Shown one piece after another: positions 23,666 to 32,967 of a stretch of 33,379 nt of DNA. The position numbers and the translations under genes were made by a program. The notes beneath the pieces were generated by a model. That model was not told the origin of the DNA. It ran no database searches and saw nothing but the letters and a program-made list of their open reading frames with translations. Each line of letters opens with the position of its first letter. Position 1 is the first letter of the stretch. Source of the stretch: Ferruginibacter sp. GTDB lineage: Bacteria > Bacteroidota > Bacteroidia > Chitinophagales > Chitinophagaceae. The stretch covers positions 1 to 33,379 of the forward strand of contig JABFQZ010000010.1 of assembly GCA_013141435.1 (NCBI GenBank), read 5' to 3'.

Positions 23666-25975
23666 ATGAAAAAAATATATTTATTATTACTTATTATAAT
23701 TTTAATAAATAATTCACAAGCTCAAAGCACACAAACTTTAAAAAACGATTCAGCTAAAAGTAAAATAAATCTTGAAGAAGTAGTTGTGTCTGCTAGTAAT
23801 TTTAATGAAAAGAAAAAGAACATTTCACAAAAAATTGATGTTATATCTGCAAAAACAATTGCAAATACCAATGCTCAAAATGTTGGCGATTTATTGGCTA
23901 GTACTGGTAAAGTTTTTGTACAAAAAAGTCAGCAAGGAGGCAGTAGCCCAGTTTTAAGAGGCTTTGAAGCTAGTAGAATATTACTAATTGTAGATGGTGT
24001 AAGAATGAATAATGCAATATTTAGAGCTGGGCATTTGCAAAACGCAATTACTGCAGATCAAAATTCATTGAGTAGGGTAGAAGTAATGTATGGTCCAGCT
24101 TCTACTATTTATGGTAGCGATGCTCTTGGCGGATCAATACAGTTAATAACAAAATCTCCAATACTTTCTGATCAAAAAAAATTACTAGTTACAGGCTCTG
24201 CATTTACAAGATATAGTACGGTAAATAATGAAAAAACTTTACATGCTGATGTAAGTATTGGCAAAAAAAAAATTGCTTGGTTTCAATCGTATAATTTTAG
24301 CGATTTTGGTGATATGAAAATGGGGAATAAATACTCAGCAGCTTATCCAAACTTTGGACGCCGAAGCATATATGTAGGAAGCGTAAATGGAGTTGATTCT
24401 GTATTGGTAAATAGCAATGATAGGGTTCAAAAATTTTCAGGATATAAACAATGGGATATAATTCAAAAAATTCTTTTTAAACAAAACGAGCATATAAGTC
24501 ATTCATTAAATTTTCAATTGTCTAACACCAATAACGTACCAAGGTATGATAGAATGCAAGATGTAAAAAACTTTGGAGGTACTATTGGTACTACATTACG
24601 TTATGCAGAGTGGTTTTATGGTCCACAAAAAAGGCTAATGGGTGCTTATGAATTAAATGCATTGAAAATTGGATTTTTTGACAATTTGAAACTTAATATA
24701 AATTATCAAAAAATTGAAGAAAGCCGACAAACAAGAGAGTATAGGCGTTACGATAGGTTTGATAGCCAAGTAGAAAAAGTAAAAGTTTTTGGTGGTACTA
24801 TAAGTGCAAAAAAATATTTTGGCAACAACGAAATAGTAGTAGGATTAGATGCACAGTTAAACGATGTAAAATCGGTTGCTACAAGAACTAATCGCATAAC
24901 CAATGTTGTAACACCTATTATTACTAGGTATCCCGATGGAAAAAATACTTTAAATAATTACGGTTTATTTGCACAGCATACATATAAATTTAAAAATAGC
25001 AAATTAGTTTTAAATGATGGTATTAGATTGCAATCAATCAGATTAAAAAGCACTATTTTAAACAATACATTTTTAAAATTGCCCGATACAATTTTCAACC
25101 AAAATAATATGGCTGTTACTGGTAATATTGGATTAGTTTTTGCACCAATAAAATCAACAATAGTTAAACTGGCACTATCTTCTGGCTTTAGAGCACCCAA
25201 TATTGATGACTTGGTCAAAGTGTTTGAATCTAGTACAGCAGCAAAGCAAGTTGTAATACCAAATGCCAATTTAAAACCAGAATATACTTATAATATAGAC
25301 TTAACACTTACCCAAAAAGTTGCCAATAAAATAGATATAGAACTTACCGGTTTTTATACTTGGTTTAATAATGCAATTTTAAAAGCACCAATTCAATTAA
25401 ATGGTGCAGATTCTATAATTTACAACGGTGTAAAAAGCCAAGTATTAGCTAGCCAAAATTTAAATAAAGCAAATGTGTATGGTTTTTCGGTTGGCTTAAA
25501 CGCTGATATTGTAAAAGGCTTAACTTTTAATTCTACCCTTAGTTATACAATAGGAAGATTAAAAACTGATATTGCAAAAGCTACCAATGTTTATGAAAAG
25601 CAAACCAATGGTACTTATTCATTAGTAAGTAAAAATATTGCCAGCAAGCCTTTAGATCATATTCCTCCTACCACAGGAAAAACTACTTTAGCTTATGAAT
25701 ACAAAAATTTTCAAACAGAAATTTATATAGTTTATAATGGGTGGAAACATTTAGAAAAATACAACCCCGAAGGAGAAGATAATCCTGCATATGCTACCGC
25801 AGATGGTATGCCATCTTGGATTACTACTAATTGGAAAGCAAAGTATAATTTTACTAAAAATTTGCAAGCGCAATTTGCTGTTGAAAATATTTTTGATAAA
25901 AACTATAGAACTTTTGCTTCAGGTTTTTCTGCTCCTGGTCGCAATTTTTTAGTTGCTTTAAGAGCTAATTTTTAA
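23666..25975 (+). CDS. TonB-dependent outer-membrane receptor
   Basis: A gated outer-membrane channel importing a scarce ligand with energy from TonB-ExbBD. From the ATG at 23666 the product is 769 residues: a signal peptide (MKKIYLLLLIIILINNSQAQ), a TonB-box-like LEEVVVSAS, then the plug (about 45-155) with SSPVLRGFEASRILLIVDG, VRMNNAIFRAGH and VEVMYGPASTIYGSDALGGS. The rest is a beta-barrel ending NFLVALRANF with a terminal Phe. The upstream ATG at 23615 would add 17 residues before a ready signal peptide and is disfavoured. The plug wording is closest to haem/haemoglobin and cobalamin-type receptors. The adjacent Haem_bd protein favours haem, but the ligand is inferred. Confidence 0.93.
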   Translation: MKKIYLLLLIIILINNSQAQSTQTLKNDSAKSKINLEEVVVSASNFNEKKKNISQKIDVISAKTIANTNAQNVGDLLASTGKVFVQKSQQGGSSPVLRGFEASRILLIVDGVRMNNAIFRAGHLQNAITADQNSLSRVEVMYGPASTIYGSDALGGSIQLITKSPILSDQKKLLVTGSAFTRYSTVNNEKTLHADVSIGKKKIAWFQSYNFSDFGDMKMGNKYSAAYPNFGRRSIYVGSVNGVDSVLVNSNDRVQKFSGYKQWDIIQKILFKQNEHISHSLNFQLSNTNNVPRYDRMQDVKNFGGTIGTTLRYAEWFYGPQKRLMGAYELNALKIGFFDNLKLNINYQKIEESRQTREYRRYDRFDSQVEKVKVFGGTISAKKYFGNNEIVVGLDAQLNDVKSVATRTNRITNVVTPIITRYPDGKNTLNNYGLFAQHTYKFKNSKLVLNDGIRLQSIRLKSTILNNTFLKLPDTIFNQNNMAVTGNIGLVFAPIKSTIVKLALSSGFRAPNIDDLVKVFESSTAAKQVVIPNANLKPEYTYNIDLTLTQKVANKIDIELTGFYTWFNNAILKAPIQLNGADSIIYNGVKSQVLASQNLNKANVYGFSVGLNADIVKGLTFNSTLSYTIGRLKTDIAKATNVYEKQTNGTYSLVSKNIASKPLDHIPPTTGKTTLAYEYKNFQTEIYIVYNGWKHLEKYNPEGEDNPAYATADGMPSWITTNWKAKYNFTKNLQAQFAVENIFDKNYRTFASGFSAPGRNFLVALRANF

Positions 25976-26036
25976 GTTTAAAATTAATTTAGTAATTTCA
26001 ATGTTCAATCATTAATTTATTATTTAAAACTATTTT

Positions 26037-26522
26037 ATGCAATTAAAAATGTGGTTATTATTAGTAGCAGGTTTTATTCCGCTTATTGTGGGTTTTGTTT
26101 GGTACAATCCAAAAGTGTTCGGCTATGCTTGGATGAAAACCATTGGCAAAACCGAAGATGATTTAAAGGGTGCAAATATGGCTTTAATATTTGGCTTAAC
26201 ATATTTGTTTGGCTGTATGTTGGCAATGGCATTAATGTCAATTGTAATTCATCAATGGGGTTTCAATTCGGTTTTTCAAGGCGATACCTCTGTCGAATCT
26301 GCTTCTTATACCAAGCATTTTTTTGAAACCTATGGCGATCGTTTTCGTACTTTCAAACATGGAGTACTACATGGTTCTATAACTGGCACATTTTTAGCAT
26401 TACCAATTATTGGCACCAATGCATTATTTGAAAGAAGAAGTGCAAAATATGTAGCCATACATGTAGGATATTGGGTAGTAACCATGGCACTTATGGGTGG
26501 TTTACTTTGCCAGTTTATGTAA
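26037..26522 (+). CDS. DUF1761 membrane protein
   Basis: A 161-residue inner-membrane protein with about four helices (near 5-25, 48-70, 112-130 and 140-160). The opening WLLLVAGFIPLIVGFVWYNP, with the VWYNPKVFGYAWMK continuation, and the later HGVLHGSITG segment match the DUF1761 family, whose function is unknown. It starts at the ATG at 26037, 61 bases after the TonB receptor, and is followed 18 bases later by a strong terminator. It may share the receptor transcript, as no clear promoter is seen. Confidence 0.85.
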   Translation: MQLKMWLLLVAGFIPLIVGFVWYNPKVFGYAWMKTIGKTEDDLKGANMALIFGLTYLFGCMLAMALMSIVIHQWGFNSVFQGDTSVESASYTKHFFETYGDRFRTFKHGVLHGSITGTFLALPIIGTNALFERRSAKYVAIHVGYWVVTMALMGGLLCQFM

Positions 26523-26540
26523 AATAATGTTTTTGGTATT

Positions 26541-26577
26541 AAAAATCCTATTGCAATTATTGCAATAGGATTTTTTT
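26541..26577 (+). terminator. Strong terminator closing the receptor/DUF1761 region
   Basis: A 16-bp perfect stem with arms 26541-26556 and 26560-26575 (core ATCCTATTGCAA/TTGCAATAGGAT, loop TTA), followed by Ts to 26577. It is the strongest terminator in the window. Confidence 0.9.
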
Positions 26578-26850
26578 GTATTAAGCAATTTACATGTATA
26601 TTAAATCATACCATTGTGAAAATTAAATTGGTTCACTTAAACATTGTTACGTAGTTATCGTTGTTTGGCTGTGTGAAATATTTAATCACATTGGTATCAA
26701 TATCTTTGCAAATTATACTAATCAAAATACTAAAAAAAATGTTATTACTCAATTATTGTAGCGTATCGTTGACTAACTATACATACATAAATTAAATAAA
26801 TATATTTGAGCATTTGTGCCTACAAAATCAAATATTAATAGGTCACTTTA
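26578..26850. other. Spacer with inverted repeat and a weak hairpin
   Basis: Just under 300 bases between the terminator and the stop of the macroglobulin gene. ATACCATTGTGA (26608-26619) and TCACATTGGTAT (26686-26697) are inverted copies with one mismatch. An exact TAnnTTTG (TATCTTTG, 26701-26708) points rightward with no gene behind it. A TATTTGA/TCAAATA hairpin (26803-26834) may end the macroglobulin transcript. Confidence 0.45.
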
Positions 26851-29800
26851 TTATTCTACATTTACCCTAACACCTTCGCTATGGCTTGTAAACTCTGGCG
26901 CATACATACATTGAATAGTTGTAATACCATTGCTATAATTTCCATTATGAGTTACAAACATTGGGTATTCAAAAACATAAGTACCTTTGGGTAACCAACC
27001 AAAAAAGAAATTTGTGCTAGCATCTTTTGTACTTTCGTAATAACCAAGCCCACCTTGGTATTTGTAATTGCTTATTACATTTACAGGTTCCATGCATGAT
27101 GCACGCATATCTTTCATGTGTACATATTCCATGTCTCTATCGCTACGCAATTCTATCCGCACTTTTATTTTATCGCCTACTTTTATGGCATCGCCATCTT
27201 TTATGGCTTGCAATATTGGTCCTTTGTCGGAGTTTTTTTCTATAAATAATTTTTTTACCAACTTTAGTGGTGTTTCTGCCGAAGTTATTTTATCCAAGTC
27301 TTCAAAATATTGCCAATAGGCGCTTCCCCAGCTGGTTGATTGGGTATTAGGTTGATTGTTGGAAGTTTTAATTTCAACAGTAATATTTCCCATTTGAGGA
27401 TTTACTTTTTCGCCTTCTATTCTTTTTTTGAAATAGCCAGTGCCAGCTTCGGTTTTATCATCGCTGCTGTTAATGTTTATACTTCCTAATTTTATGGCTA
27501 CTGTTTTTTCTTCACTCAACCAATCGCTGCCGTTTAGTAATAAGGCATAACATGCTTCTGCCGTGGCTTTGGTAGTGCCCCAATTTTGTGTTTGTTTTTG
27601 TTTGAGCAACCATGTTTTTAAATCATCTATTGTATTTCTGTTTGCATCTATATCTGTAAATGCTTCTACCATCATGGCATGGCTTTCTATTGGTGCTTGG
27701 TACCAATAATATCCACCTTTGTTAAATTCTTTCCAATACATACCAAACTCTTCGCTGCTAATGCTATTTTGTTTGAGCGATTCAATGATGGCTTTGGGTG
27801 TTTTTTTATCATTATTTCTGTGCAAAGCCAAAGCTATCATTGCCTGCATATACTTGCTTTGGCTTAGCCAATACTTTGTAGCTTGGCTTGTGTAATAATC
27901 CACCGCTTTTTTTGAAGTTGATGCTATTGGTGTTTCTGTAAAAAAGCTACGCATATACAAATATTGAATAGCTGTAGATGATAAATTATTGTTTGCTAAT
28001 TTTACTTTATACTTTATTAAATTATCGTAGTCTTCTTTTAGCCTTGCATCTAAATATGGCAAAGCTTTGTCTACTATTGGTTTCAGCTCTACATAATCAT
28101 TACCTTGTACTGCTTTTAGTTTTCGTAAATGTCCAATACCAGTAATAATGTATTGTGTAATATATCTGTCATCTCTGCCACCTTTAAACCATGCAAAACC
28201 ACCGTTGCTTATTTGCATATCTTTTAATTTGGCCAATGTTTTATTTTTTTCTGCGGTCAAACGAACCATGTCAAATAGCAATGCAATATTTTTCTTTTGT
28301 TGCGTTTCGTTTTGTGCATCTAGCACCCAAGGTGTTTCTTGCAATAGCACCGATTTTAATTCTTCATTTTTTTGAAGATTACTCATCAATGCAGCAGTAT
28401 CAGTAATTTTCCAACGTTCAAAAACTTGTTTAATTTTTGGAGATGCATTGCTAATAAACGATGCCAAGGTGTTTGCATAATACCTACTAAAACTTTGCTC
28501 AGCACACTCGTAAGGATACTCCATTAAGTATGGCAATGCTTGCACAGCATACCATGCAGGGTTGCTTGTGTATTCTACTGTAAGTGCATGTGTACTTAGT
28601 GTAGATGATGAAGCAGAATTTAATAATTTATCAAACTTGAAATTTTTTGTTTCCACTTTTCGCATGTTAAACGGCATACTTTCTGTAACCAACATTCTGT
28701 TTGTAAGTACAGGCAAAGCGGCTTCTTCCCCATCGCTATATAAATTATCTTTTGTAATGGCTTTAATGCGATACATCATGGCGGCATTAAAATTGCTTGG
28801 CACTTCCATTGGAAATTTTAATGCCACACTTTGTCCAGCAGGTATGGTAAAATATTGATTTGGAAATACATTTTTAAACCAACCATCTACAGCTTTGTTG
28901 GTTGTAGCATCTAACAATTCTAATTGCGATGTACCCGTAATTTCTTTATCGGTAAGGTTTACAATTTTTGCAGAAAACTCCATTCTATCAGCCTCTCTTA
29001 AAAAGCGTGGGGCATTGGGTTGTACCATCAATTGCTTTTGTGTAACAGTTGTTTTTGTACTCACAGCACTGGCCAATTCTTTTGTATGTGCAAGTGTAAG
29101 CATTTTCCATTGTGTGAGTGCTTCGGGCATTGTAAATGAAAATACTACATTACCATCGGCATCTGTTTGTAATGCTGGGAAAAAGAAAGCAGTTTCGTTG
29201 AAGTTTTTACGGATTTTTATTTCGGGTTGAGTATGATCTGAATTTTTAATTTCTTTTGCTGATGTGTCCTCATTTTTGTATATATCAAGACCTGAAACCT
29301 TTCCTGCTAAACCCTTTGAAACTTCTTTAGCTTGCTTAGATACTCCCATCGCTGTAGTAACAACTACTTCATTTAATTGCTTATCTGCTGGCATTTGTAC
29401 AGATGCTGCATATACACTTCGCACACCTCTTAATCTAATATCACCTCTATAATAACCAGCCTCACTCCACCCATTATTCAGCAAATAATCATACTGCTTT
29501 TCTAATCCATTCAAATAAGTATTTGAAATAGTTTCATTATCATTGGATGCTATGTCATTAAAGGTTTCGCCATTCCAATTAAAATAAGTACTCAATCCAG
29601 GCCATAAGTTTAGTTTATTCCAATTATGCGGTTTAAACTGATCTAACGATGCATCGTACATACTTATCAGAGTTTCTGCCGCTACTTTTTCTGCTTTGTT
29701 ACCAGTAATTTTTATCTTCCATTTTTCTTGGCTACCAGGTTCTAGTTTATCTCTAAATGTTTCGTAAGAAATATTCAAATCTTTATTGCTCCACGGCACA

Positions 29801-32800
29801 GTAAAATTTTCTGCACCTGTATAAAAACGATTGTGCTGTACAAATGCATAATTCATATTTATACCACCACGGTCTGGTTCGTTTACATCAATGCTGTTTG
29901 TAAATGTTTCTCCTGCATTTACAATAGGGTAGGTAGTGTTGTCTTTTACATTGGACTTAATTACATTTTGTATTAGCCATATTTTTTCAAAACCTGTGGT
30001 TATGTTGTAAGTTATTTTTTCGTTGGGTTCTGCTATTTTATTTTTTACATCAATAGAAATTGGTTCTTTTGCCAACTGCTTATTGCCATCTGTCAACTGA
30101 ATAAATTTCTCCGCCTTCACATCTTCGCCATATTTATCTTTTGTAGTGGCTACAATTTTGTACCAACCAGCATTTAGTTTTGTATGTTGTATCTTAAATC
30201 TTGTGTCTTTTGTTGTTGTATCTGTTTTGTCTATAGCTTTGTCGCCCAATTCCCATTTGCTCATCTGGTCTTCGTCTGCATACACATCGTACGGAAAGTT
30301 TTGGTAGTATTCCGTTTTATTCATGGTATATAAATCGGCTTGTGCCCAATATTTTTTTCTAAATATTTTGTTAGGCTCTTGTAATTTGTACAATACTACA
30401 TTTACAGTTGCTTTTTCGTACAAGCCATTTGTGTTGGTAGTGCTTATACCAATATTCTTTATGCTATCTGCATTCATTTTTTCATTGGCAATAATATCTA
30501 ATTTTAATGCTTGGTAGGATACACTTACGTTTGTAGATGCACTTCTTGTTTCGCCATTTACATCTGTTATATCTGCTATAATTTGATAATCAAATGTTGG
30601 TTGATTTTTTTTCTCTACAGCTTCATCTGGTATGGCTTTAAAAGTTATTTTAAATTCGCCTTTAGCATCTGTAATGGTATTGCCATTGGTTATTTCCATT
30701 TCTTCACTGCCTCTATTATAGCTTCTATAATAGCCCCACCAATCGGGGTATCGTACTACTCTTACTACCCTGTACGATACTTTTGCTCCGTCTACATTAT
30801 TGCCTGCATAGGCTTTTGCTGTACCAGTTATTTTTATACTATCGTAAAGCCTATAACTACCTTCGGGCTTTTTTATTTCTGCCAAAAACTTTGGTCGTTT
30901 GTACTCCTCTACACTTATATATTGGCTTGCATTTGTAATAGAGTCTTGTATGCGAAAACTTCCATTAAGCAAACCATCGGGTATTTTAAAACTACCATTG
31001 TAAGAGCCATAGCTGTTGGTTGTAAGGCTTACGGATATTGCTTTTTGCCCATTATTGTCATATAGAATTACGGTTGTTTTTTTATCGGTAATTACTTTGC
31101 TATTTCTACCACTGCTATCGGTTTCGGTCATTATGCCTTTAAAAAATATTGTTTGTCCTGGGCGGTAAATGCTTCTATCGGTAAATAAAAATGTACGCTT
31201 TGTACTGTTTTTCTTTTGGTTGTAATAATCATAATAATAACTATTGTACCCATCGTTGGTAAACAATTCGTCATTAGCATATTTTATTTGTACAAAACTA
31301 TTTTCGTAATTTTTTGCTTTAGCTATTTTTGCTAATCCATTTTTATCAGTTATATATTTTGATCCTTTTACTTCTTCATTTTGCCTTGTATTGTTATTAT
31401 AAATTGTATTCCAAAGTTGTACACTTGCGTTTTCTAATGGTTTACCATTATCTCTATCCAATACATACAATTCGTTTTTGTTATTGGTTATATAACTTAT
31501 ATTGCTTACATAGGTTGTAATGCGCCCAATGATGTTATCGTTTAGCGAAAAATTTTCTTTCATGCTCATCAATAAATAATATGAGCCTTGTGGTAGGGCA
31601 TCAATTTTTATTTCGGTACTATGCTCTTGATAATCTTTTTGGTCGGGCAATTTTACTGTCCATGCTTTTGTAGGTTTTAATGCGATAATACTTGGCCATA
31701 CGGTTTCATAATTAGTATTGGTTTCTATTTTTTTAATTTCTTCTCTTGTTATTTTTACTACTCTGCAATAAATATTTTGTACATTTTTAAATTGTACCAA
31801 AGCTTTAAATGCTTGGTTATTTACATTTACTTTTTCGGTTATAAAATGTAGGCTCGGGGTTTCTATTTGTGATAATAAATTTTTGCAATTTATGCCTCCT
31901 TCGCTTTTCGGAAATTTTGCATAAGCAGCTTCGCATATTTGTTTGGCTTTTACAATCTCAAATTGATTAACAGTATTATTTAATGGGTTATAATCTTCTG
32001 CATTTTGCATAAGTATTTGTGCTCGTAAGTACGATGCTTGCGCACTTGTAGGGTTATTAGCATATTTTGTTTCAATATGTAGCAATGCATTTTCGTAAAG
32101 TTTTTCTTTGTTGGTAAATACACCATGTTGGTTTACAAAATCTAATCTTTTTAGGTCGGCATCTAGTAAGGCTTCGGGCTGTGTATCGATTGCATGAAAA
32201 GCCAATAAAGCTTGCATTAATTTAATGGCATTAAAATACAGCGATGCTGTATCTTTAGTTTTAAAATTATGCGTTGCAAATTTTTCTATTGGTGCAAAAG
32301 CTGCTTCATCATTTATAATAAATTTGTAAGCTGGGTTTGTAACATCATTTTCGGTACTCATAAAATAATCCAATGCTCGGTGTCCCAAAAAATCGAATAA
32401 TGTTGGTCGTAGGTTTCTGCTATTCAAACCTTTTTGTATAATGGCATCTAGCCCATCTAGCTTAGTATTTTTTAAAATATCTTCGTTTTTTAAAGATGCT
32501 TTGTAAAGTAATGATATTTTTTCGTTTAGCTTAGTAATGCTCCATGTTGTAATATCATCTCCTTTTTCTTCGGCAAGTGCTGTGCGGTTGTATAATTGAT
32601 AACGATGCTCTTCTTTATATGCTTGAAAAAGCTGTGCTTGCATACTTTGCAAAATATTTTTTGATGGTGCTTTTGTTTTTGCAATGAGCGTATCTACATA
32701 AAAAATATTTTTTTGTTGGTTATCTTCTTCCACCATGTTTCTATATTTCATGATGTGCATAGCGGCCTTTATTTGCTGTGGATCGTTGTTCGTTTTTATG

Positions 32801-32967
32801 GCATCGTTAAATATTTGTTCTACTATTTTTTGTGCATCTTTGGTAAGTCCTTTACCATCGGTTGTGCTTACTTTTTTCCATTCTTTAGCATATTCATTAG
32901 GTATTTGTGCCATAGTTGTTAGTGTGGTTATACAAAAAAAAGCAGTAAAAATTTTCTTTAAAAACAT
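26851..32967 (-). CDS. Alpha-2-macroglobulin family protein with plug-like insert
   Basis: Bacterial alpha-2-macroglobulins are thioester protease traps of the periplasm. This one is 2038 residues, longer than the roughly 1500-1650 usual in enterobacteria. A signal peptide (MFLKKIFTAFFCITTLTTMA) without a lipobox suggests a soluble periplasmic or secreted form. The MG2 region is clear near 590-680 (FLFTDRSIYRPGQTIFFKGI) and is followed by SVEEYKRPKFLAEI. The bait/A2M region has FFFPALQTDADGNVVFSFTM and PEALTQWKMLTLAHT. The thioester motif is C1488-A-E-Q1491 in YPYECAEQSFSRYY, with an all-helical complement-like domain after it. Residues 1198-1224 (LNEVVVTTAMGVSKQ ... GLAGKVSGLDI) resemble the start of a SusC/TonB plug. 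It starts at the ATG at 32967. No penicillin-binding-protein partner gene is next to it. Confidence 0.93.
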   Translation of the reverse strand: MFLKKIFTAFFCITTLTTMAQIPNEYAKEWKKVSTTDGKGLTKDAQKIVEQIFNDAIKTNNDPQQIKAAMHIMKYRNMVEEDNQQKNIFYVDTLIAKTKAPSKNILQSMQAQLFQAYKEEHRYQLYNRTALAEEKGDDITTWSITKLNEKISLLYKASLKNEDILKNTKLDGLDAIIQKGLNSRNLRPTLFDFLGHRALDYFMSTENDVTNPAYKFIINDEAAFAPIEKFATHNFKTKDTASLYFNAIKLMQALLAFHAIDTQPEALLDADLKRLDFVNQHGVFTNKEKLYENALLHIETKYANNPTSAQASYLRAQILMQNAEDYNPLNNTVNQFEIVKAKQICEAAYAKFPKSEGGINCKNLLSQIETPSLHFITEKVNVNNQAFKALVQFKNVQNIYCRVVKITREEIKKIETNTNYETVWPSIIALKPTKAWTVKLPDQKDYQEHSTEIKIDALPQGSYYLLMSMKENFSLNDNIIGRITTYVSNISYITNNKNELYVLDRDNGKPLENASVQLWNTIYNNNTRQNEEVKGSKYITDKNGLAKIAKAKNYENSFVQIKYANDELFTNDGYNSYYYDYYNQKKNSTKRTFLFTDRSIYRPGQTIFFKGIMTETDSSGRNSKVITDKKTTVILYDNNGQKAISVSLTTNSYGSYNGSFKIPDGLLNGSFRIQDSITNASQYISVEEYKRPKFLAEIKKPEGSYRLYDSIKITGTAKAYAGNNVDGAKVSYRVVRVVRYPDWWGYYRSYNRGSEEMEITNGNTITDAKGEFKITFKAIPDEAVEKKNQPTFDYQIIADITDVNGETRSASTNVSVSYQALKLDIIANEKMNADSIKNIGISTTNTNGLYEKATVNVVLYKLQEPNKIFRKKYWAQADLYTMNKTEYYQNFPYDVYADEDQMSKWELGDKAIDKTDTTTKDTRFKIQHTKLNAGWYKIVATTKDKYGEDVKAEKFIQLTDGNKQLAKEPISIDVKNKIAEPNEKITYNITTGFEKIWLIQNVIKSNVKDNTTYPIVNAGETFTNSIDVNEPDRGGINMNYAFVQHNRFYTGAENFTVPWSNKDLNISYETFRDKLEPGSQEKWKIKITGNKAEKVAAETLISMYDASLDQFKPHNWNKLNLWPGLSTYFNWNGETFNDIASNDNETISNTYLNGLEKQYDYLLNNGWSEAGYYRGDIRLRGVRSVYAASVQMPADKQLNEVVVTTAMGVSKQAKEVSKGLAGKVSGLDIYKNEDTSAKEIKNSDHTQPEIKIRKNFNETAFFFPALQTDADGNVVFSFTMPEALTQWKMLTLAHTKELASAVSTKTTVTQKQLMVQPNAPRFLREADRMEFSAKIVNLTDKEITGTSQLELLDATTNKAVDGWFKNVFPNQYFTIPAGQSVALKFPMEVPSNFNAAMMYRIKAITKDNLYSDGEEAALPVLTNRMLVTESMPFNMRKVETKNFKFDKLLNSASSSTLSTHALTVEYTSNPAWYAVQALPYLMEYPYECAEQSFSRYYANTLASFISNASPKIKQVFERWKITDTAALMSNLQKNEELKSVLLQETPWVLDAQNETQQKKNIALLFDMVRLTAEKNKTLAKLKDMQISNGGFAWFKGGRDDRYITQYIITGIGHLRKLKAVQGNDYVELKPIVDKALPYLDARLKEDYDNLIKYKVKLANNNLSSTAIQYLYMRSFFTETPIASTSKKAVDYYTSQATKYWLSQSKYMQAMIALALHRNNDKKTPKAIIESLKQNSISSEEFGMYWKEFNKGGYYWYQAPIESHAMMVEAFTDIDANRNTIDDLKTWLLKQKQTQNWGTTKATAEACYALLLNGSDWLSEEKTVAIKLGSININSSDDKTEAGTGYFKKRIEGEKVNPQMGNITVEIKTSNNQPNTQSTSWGSAYWQYFEDLDKITSAETPLKLVKKLFIEKNSDKGPILQAIKDGDAIKVGDKIKVRIELRSDRDMEYVHMKDMRASCMEPVNVISNYKYQGGLGYYESTKDASTNFFFGWLPKGTYVFEYPMFVTHNGNYSNGITTIQCMYAPEFTSHSEGVRVNVE

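Noticed and set aside
30511..31065. 184-codon plus-strand ORF inside the macroglobulin gene
   Set aside because: Antisense to well-conserved MG-domain coding sequence; its Tyr/Ile/Cys-rich translation looks like a shadow, not a membrane protein.
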